From Sipunculus nudus (lineage: Eukaryota; Annelida; Sipuncula; Golfingiida; Sipunculidae), in NCBI GenBank assembly GCA_026874595.1, contig CM049314.1, forward strand, positions 58,578,300 to 58,642,299: a DNA stretch of 64,000 nt. Reading direction: 5' to 3'. Both the position numbers and the translations under genes were made by a program. A model generated the notes under the pieces. The model worked only from the letters and a program-made list of their open reading frames with translations. It searched no databases and was not told the origin of the DNA. Positions within the stretch are counted from its first letter, which is position 1; every line of letters starts with the position of its first letter. This document shows positions 60,598 to 64,000 of this stretch, in pieces.

Positions 60598-60670
60598 ACC
60601 TTGACCTGATACCATCGGTCCTACACCCCGACTCCCCATTATCGCGTCCCCACGTATGACTTGTACTCAA
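60598..60670 (+). repeat. Segmental duplication, copy B, part 3
   Basis: ACCTTGACCTGATACCAT, CCTACAC and TTATCGCGTCCCCACGTATG match 3,731-3,800; the similarity then ends in both copies. This short tract proves that the 51,150-60,597 block interrupts the duplicon. Confidence 0.88.
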
Positions 60671-61184
60671 TTACAGACTTACTTCCCTGCTAAGTCGTGT
60701 TATAACAAGTTAATACCTAAATGTTTTAAAAAAATATGTGATACCGACCTCCATGTTTAGCTCTAAATCTTAGAGGGGCCGAATCATCCTTCTGACCTTT
60801 ATAAACTAAAAGTAATACCTTGGAGCTGTCATACAAAATATAGCCCAGAACACGGGGATTTCACCGCACAAAGGCTGCTTGTTTTGTTTTATATAAACGG
60901 GTTTATAATTTGTGGGGGCCAGCCAAAATAATCAAAACAAATTGAAAAAAATGCATCTGGTAGCAAGTCCGAAAAGCCAGATCTTTGCAAATGGCGTTTT
61001 GCATCAAGTGACCTTTCTACCCCCCGCATATTTGCAACCTACCACCTTAGTTCCATGTTTTCCCGTTTGTCAACATTGCTGTATCTACAAACATGTTGTT
61101 GATAAACAAGTTGACACATCCTCCACGAAGGCCTAAGTAGTAGAACTTTTAACAACCAAAATTATCCTTAAATCTTCGATATAT
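60671..61184. other. No feature seen
   Basis: AT-rich sequence between the duplicon end and the LTR-like sequence. No gene or repeat recognised. Confidence 0.4.
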
Positions 61185-61757
61185 TGTTACAGGTGTCTCT
61201 TTTATTGTGCGCTGTTGACATTCTGATTCGTGTAAGGCAGGCCCTGGTTTATTATGCCAAGGGTCTTGCGTGTGTTGGGCATGCATAGTTCGTTGCCATT
61301 GAAGACGTACGAGTCTGGCTGGCCCAAGTGTGGGGTCTGATGTGTAGAATACAGGGTTCTTTGCTCTAGATGTTTAAAGTTTGTTCCTATAACGTGTGTA
61401 TTGTTCTATCGAGTTCACCATTTCTAGAATTTTCGGATGAAAAAGCTATAAATAACTGTGTTTAGAGCCAAGGGGGTGGGGGGGGGGGGGAGAAATGTTC
61501 CAGCGTACACGGAAGAGTGTGAGTCAGTTTGTGGACCTTTCCGATAATTGAAGCATTTATAGATATTCTTCGAACTTTGTAACAGATTTTATTCAGTGTT
61601 CAGTTTGCCTTTGGGACTATTAGCAGAACTTCACTTTTAGATTACACTGGATAGATTTCGAGATTGAATTGGACTATTATTCTCTGAGGAGATGTAGGTG
61701 AACTTTTTATCTGGATTATATGTTTTAAAGGACTTGTTGAGCTGTGACAGTGGTTTC
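61185..61757 (+). repeat. 5' LTR-like segment, 3'-truncated
   Basis: Starts TGTTACAGGTGTCTC and aligns with 48,363-48,935, including a TATA-like CTATAAATAAC at about 61,448 and GAGTCAGTTTGTGGACC. The alignment stops in TGTGACAGTGGTTTCAAG, about 160 bases before the LTR end seen in the solo copy. A G-run lies at about 61,483-61,491. Confidence 0.65.
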
Positions 61758-62338
61758 AAGAAAAGCCTGTTTGCCATTCCATCCTAAAAGCCAGGGCGCC
61801 CTCGAGCATTTTCACCTGACAATAATAAACATGACAGGGACTTATTGCTATGACACACAGAAAGACTGTGATGAAGGAAACCACCTATCGCTGTTTGCTG
61901 TCAGAGAATCATTTCAAGAGTCCTTGGGTTTTAGTCCCTATGAACTAGTTTTCGGACAATCAGTTCGACGTCCTTTAAAACTGCTTAAAGAAAAACTCTT
62001 GTGTGAAAAATTCTGATTCTCTTATTTATAGTTTATTGCAGTATGTTTCAGACTTTTGCACTAAACTAAACGATGCTTATGAGATTGCCAAGTCTAATCT
62101 AAAATCTGCACAAAGTAAAATGAAAACAAAGTATGACAAGCACAGTGTAAGAAGGACGTTTGAGCCTCGTGAAAAGGGCCTTGCCTTACTACCTATTCCT
62201 GGCAGACCTCTGCAAGCTGGGAATATTGGTCCTTACATTGTTTACAAGAAAGTCAGTGATTTAAATACATACCGTTAACACCAAATAGGCGTAAGAAAAA
62301 ACAACTGTATCATGTTAACATATTGAAACCATATTGAG
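61758..62338 (+). pseudogene. Integrase, C-terminal part, frameshifted
   Basis: Integrase inserts retroelement DNA into the genome. The end of the catalytic core is visible as FHPKSQGALEHFH, whose Glu fits the third acidic residue of the DDE triad. LFAVRESFQESLGFSPYELV and FGQSVRRPL follow. After a frameshift near 62,013 the C-terminal domain reads FEPREKGLALLPIPGRPL and GNIGPYIVYKKVSD. After another shift near 62,270 a short HVNILKPY ends the domain. The zinc-binding N-terminus and the first two catalytic Asp residues are absent, lost in the deletion. Confidence 0.85.
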
Positions 62339-62387
62339 ACAGAAGTGGCACATCAGATGTTGTGCATAGTGTTGCTGCTGTAATTGT

Positions 62388-63895
62388 GTGGGAACTAACC
62401 CTGAACCAGTTAAAGTAGATACTGATTGTAGGTTTTCTGTAGACGTTCAGTGTGGAACAGTACCACTAAAAAACTCAGACGTGTTTAACAAACTGGATAC
62501 CAAACTGTCACACCTCATCGCACTGCAACATCAAGAACTCAAGAACCTGCTGCAGAATTATGAACATTTGTTAAGTGACATTCCAGCGCAAACTTACATA
62601 TTATGCCAAGACGTCGATGTTGGCGGGGCAGGCGCTGTCAAGCAGCATCCTTATAGACTGAATCCAGAAAAGCATAAGTATCCACAAGATGAGGTTCAAT
62701 TTTTGCTGGACATGGATTTTATTGAACCTGGTGTCAGTAACTGGAGTTCACCATGTATTCTTGTGCCGAAACCCGATGAAAGTTACCGTATGTGCACGGA
62801 TTGTCGATAACTGAACTCTGTCACCAAGACTGACACGTTCCCGATTCCGAGGAGAGATGATTGTATTGAGAGAGTCGGTAGCTCCAGATACGTCTCCAAG
62901 TTTGACTTACTAGAAGGGTTCTTGCAAGTTCCGCTGGCAGGGCGAGCGAAAGAAGTGTCTGCATTTATGGCACCGCAAGGACTGTGCCAGTATAAAGTCA
63001 TGCCGTTTGGCATGAGGAGCTCGCCAGCCACGTTCCGGTGCCTAATCCATATGGTTGTCAAGGACATCTAATGCTGCGACGCATGTATTGATGACCTAGT
63101 CGTGTACAGTGACACTTTGGAGAAACATCTGCAGGTCCTTCGCTAACCTCTTCGAAAGACTCAGCGGAGCAGGTCTGACCGTCAACTTGGTTAAATCTGA
63201 GTTTTGTCACGCACAAGTAACATCTTTTGGTCATATTGGAGGACAGGGTCAACTAAAACCTGTTGATGCTAAAATAAGTGCTATTTCTGCATTTCCTGGA
63301 CCAGAAAACAGAAGCAAATAATGTGTTTTCTTGGTGTGGTTGGATACTACAAGAAGTTTTGTCTAAATTTTTTGGTTGTAGCTGAATCTTTGACTGATTT
63401 CTTAAAGAACAAGCAAGGGTTTGTGTGGAATATTCAGTGTGAAGGTGCGTTTCGGAATTTGAAGGGTTTCTGCAAAGTTCACCAGTTTCGGCAGCTCCAG
63501 ACTTTTCTATACCTTTTAAGTTAGCTGTAGATGCTATTGATACTGCTGTTGATGCTGTGTTGTTACAGAAAGGCGGTGATGGCATGGATCATCCAATTTG
63601 TTATTTTTCAGGAAAGTTTAATGCAAGACAGAGAAACTACTCCGTTATTGAAAAAGGGTGTTTGGCTTTGATTTTGGCATTGCAGCATTTTGGGGTTTAT
63701 GTTGCTTCATCAGTCAAGCCTATCATTGTCTTCAGTGGTCACAATCCCCTCGCGTTCATGAACAAGTTGAAGTGTAAAAATCAAAGATTGTTGAGATAGA
63801 GTTTGTTTTTACAGGATTACAATATTGAAATCAGACACAGTAGGGGGAAAGACAATGTAATAGCTGATTGCTTATCGAGATGTTTAGGTAATGTT
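62388..63895 (+). pseudogene. Reverse transcriptase-RNase H, gypsy type, broken
   Basis: A linker with LQNYEHLLSDIPAQT leads into RT: KQHPYRLNPEKHKYPQDEV, FIEPGVSNWSSPCILVPKPD, a stop at 62,808, then SKFDLLEGFLQVPL, YKVMPFGMRSSPATF, a stop at 63,069 and catalytic CIDDLVVYSD. Frame changes occur near 63,140 and 63,320 (then MCFLGVVGYYKKF). RNase H follows another shift near 63,480: FKLAVDAIDTAVDAVLLQKG and RNYSVIEKGCLALILALQ. A stop at 63,797 precedes RGKDNVIADCLSRC. Domain order and motifs are those of Ty3/gypsy pol. The region sits downstream of integrase rather than upstream, which is the notable point. Confidence 0.9.
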
Positions 63896-64000
63896 GTAAA
63901 TAAAATTATTTTTGAAATATTGTAAAAAATTAAGGGATTGTGATCGCAAAAAGAAAGGTTTTTGACAAAACATTCTTTTTGTTTTTTTACAGGAGGGGGA

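Larger units (their letters stand above)
61185..64000 (+). mobile_element. Gmr1-like Ty3/gypsy LTR retrotransposon, decayed, partial
   Basis: An LTR-like segment (61,185-61,757) is followed directly by the end of an integrase core, the integrase C-terminal domain, a linker, then gypsy-type reverse transcriptase and RNase H. Placing integrase before RT is the order of Ty1/copia but is known for the Gmr1 group within Ty3/gypsy. Gag, protease and the first part of integrase are missing, as is the last part of the LTR, so an internal deletion joins LTR to integrase. Stops and frameshifts make it inactive. It continues past the window end. Confidence 0.8.

Noticed and set aside
62783-63252. Minus-strand open frames across the retroelement RT
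   Set aside because: They are antisense shadows of the plus-strand reverse transcriptase, whose motifs are unmistakable.

Overview
The window looks like AT-rich, non-model marine invertebrate genomic DNA, most plausibly from a mollusc. The reasons are a secreted protein with three tandem C1q domains encoded across micro-exons, a mixed load of DIRS, L1/Tx1, Ty3/gypsy, hAT and tRNA-SINE elements, and many (TA)n, (TC)n and poly-C/G tracts. No bacterial gene organisation is present and nearly all short open frames are chance or transposon-derived.

Layout. 1-3,800 is one copy (A) of a segmental duplication; its partner (B) lies at about 44,628-60,670, broken up by later insertions. 4.2-6.1 kb holds small DNA-transposon and SINE remnants and a degenerate ~270-bp repeat. 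6.3-10.9 kb is a decayed tyrosine-recombinase (DIRS-like) retrotransposon: gag, RT-RNase H and recombinase fragments between ~220-bp direct repeats, with its own tandem array. 11-18 kb is mostly featureless apart from a MITE, a ~405-bp tandem duplication and a SINE. 18,059-24,552 is a structurally full-length but mutated L1/Tx1-type LINE bounded by a 17-bp target-site duplication. 24.6-30.8 kb carries SINEs and little else.

The only host protein-coding gene I can support is on the minus strand, 42,428 down to 30,872. I resolve five exons joining in phase into a 424-residue product lacking only its N-terminus: end of a signal peptide, a short Thr/Pro-rich linker, then three C1q-like domains. 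One junction keeps phase only if a GC-AG intron is used. The first coding exon was not found.

44.3-51.1 kb contains a foldback MITE, duplicon copy B, a 1.5-kb hAT-like element and a solo-LTR-like sequence. 51,150-60,597 is a 9.4-kb insertion absent from copy A. It is a higher-order repeat of four related units, themselves built of ~148-bp, ~330-bp and ~205-bp subrepeats. It carries about 15 same-strand matches to a CTCF-like core, six near-palindromic X-box (RFX-like) motifs and AGGTCA direct-repeat clusters. I consider this the most interesting object in the window.

61,185-64,000 is a damaged Ty3/gypsy-type element in which integrase precedes reverse transcriptase (Gmr1-like order); it runs off the right edge.
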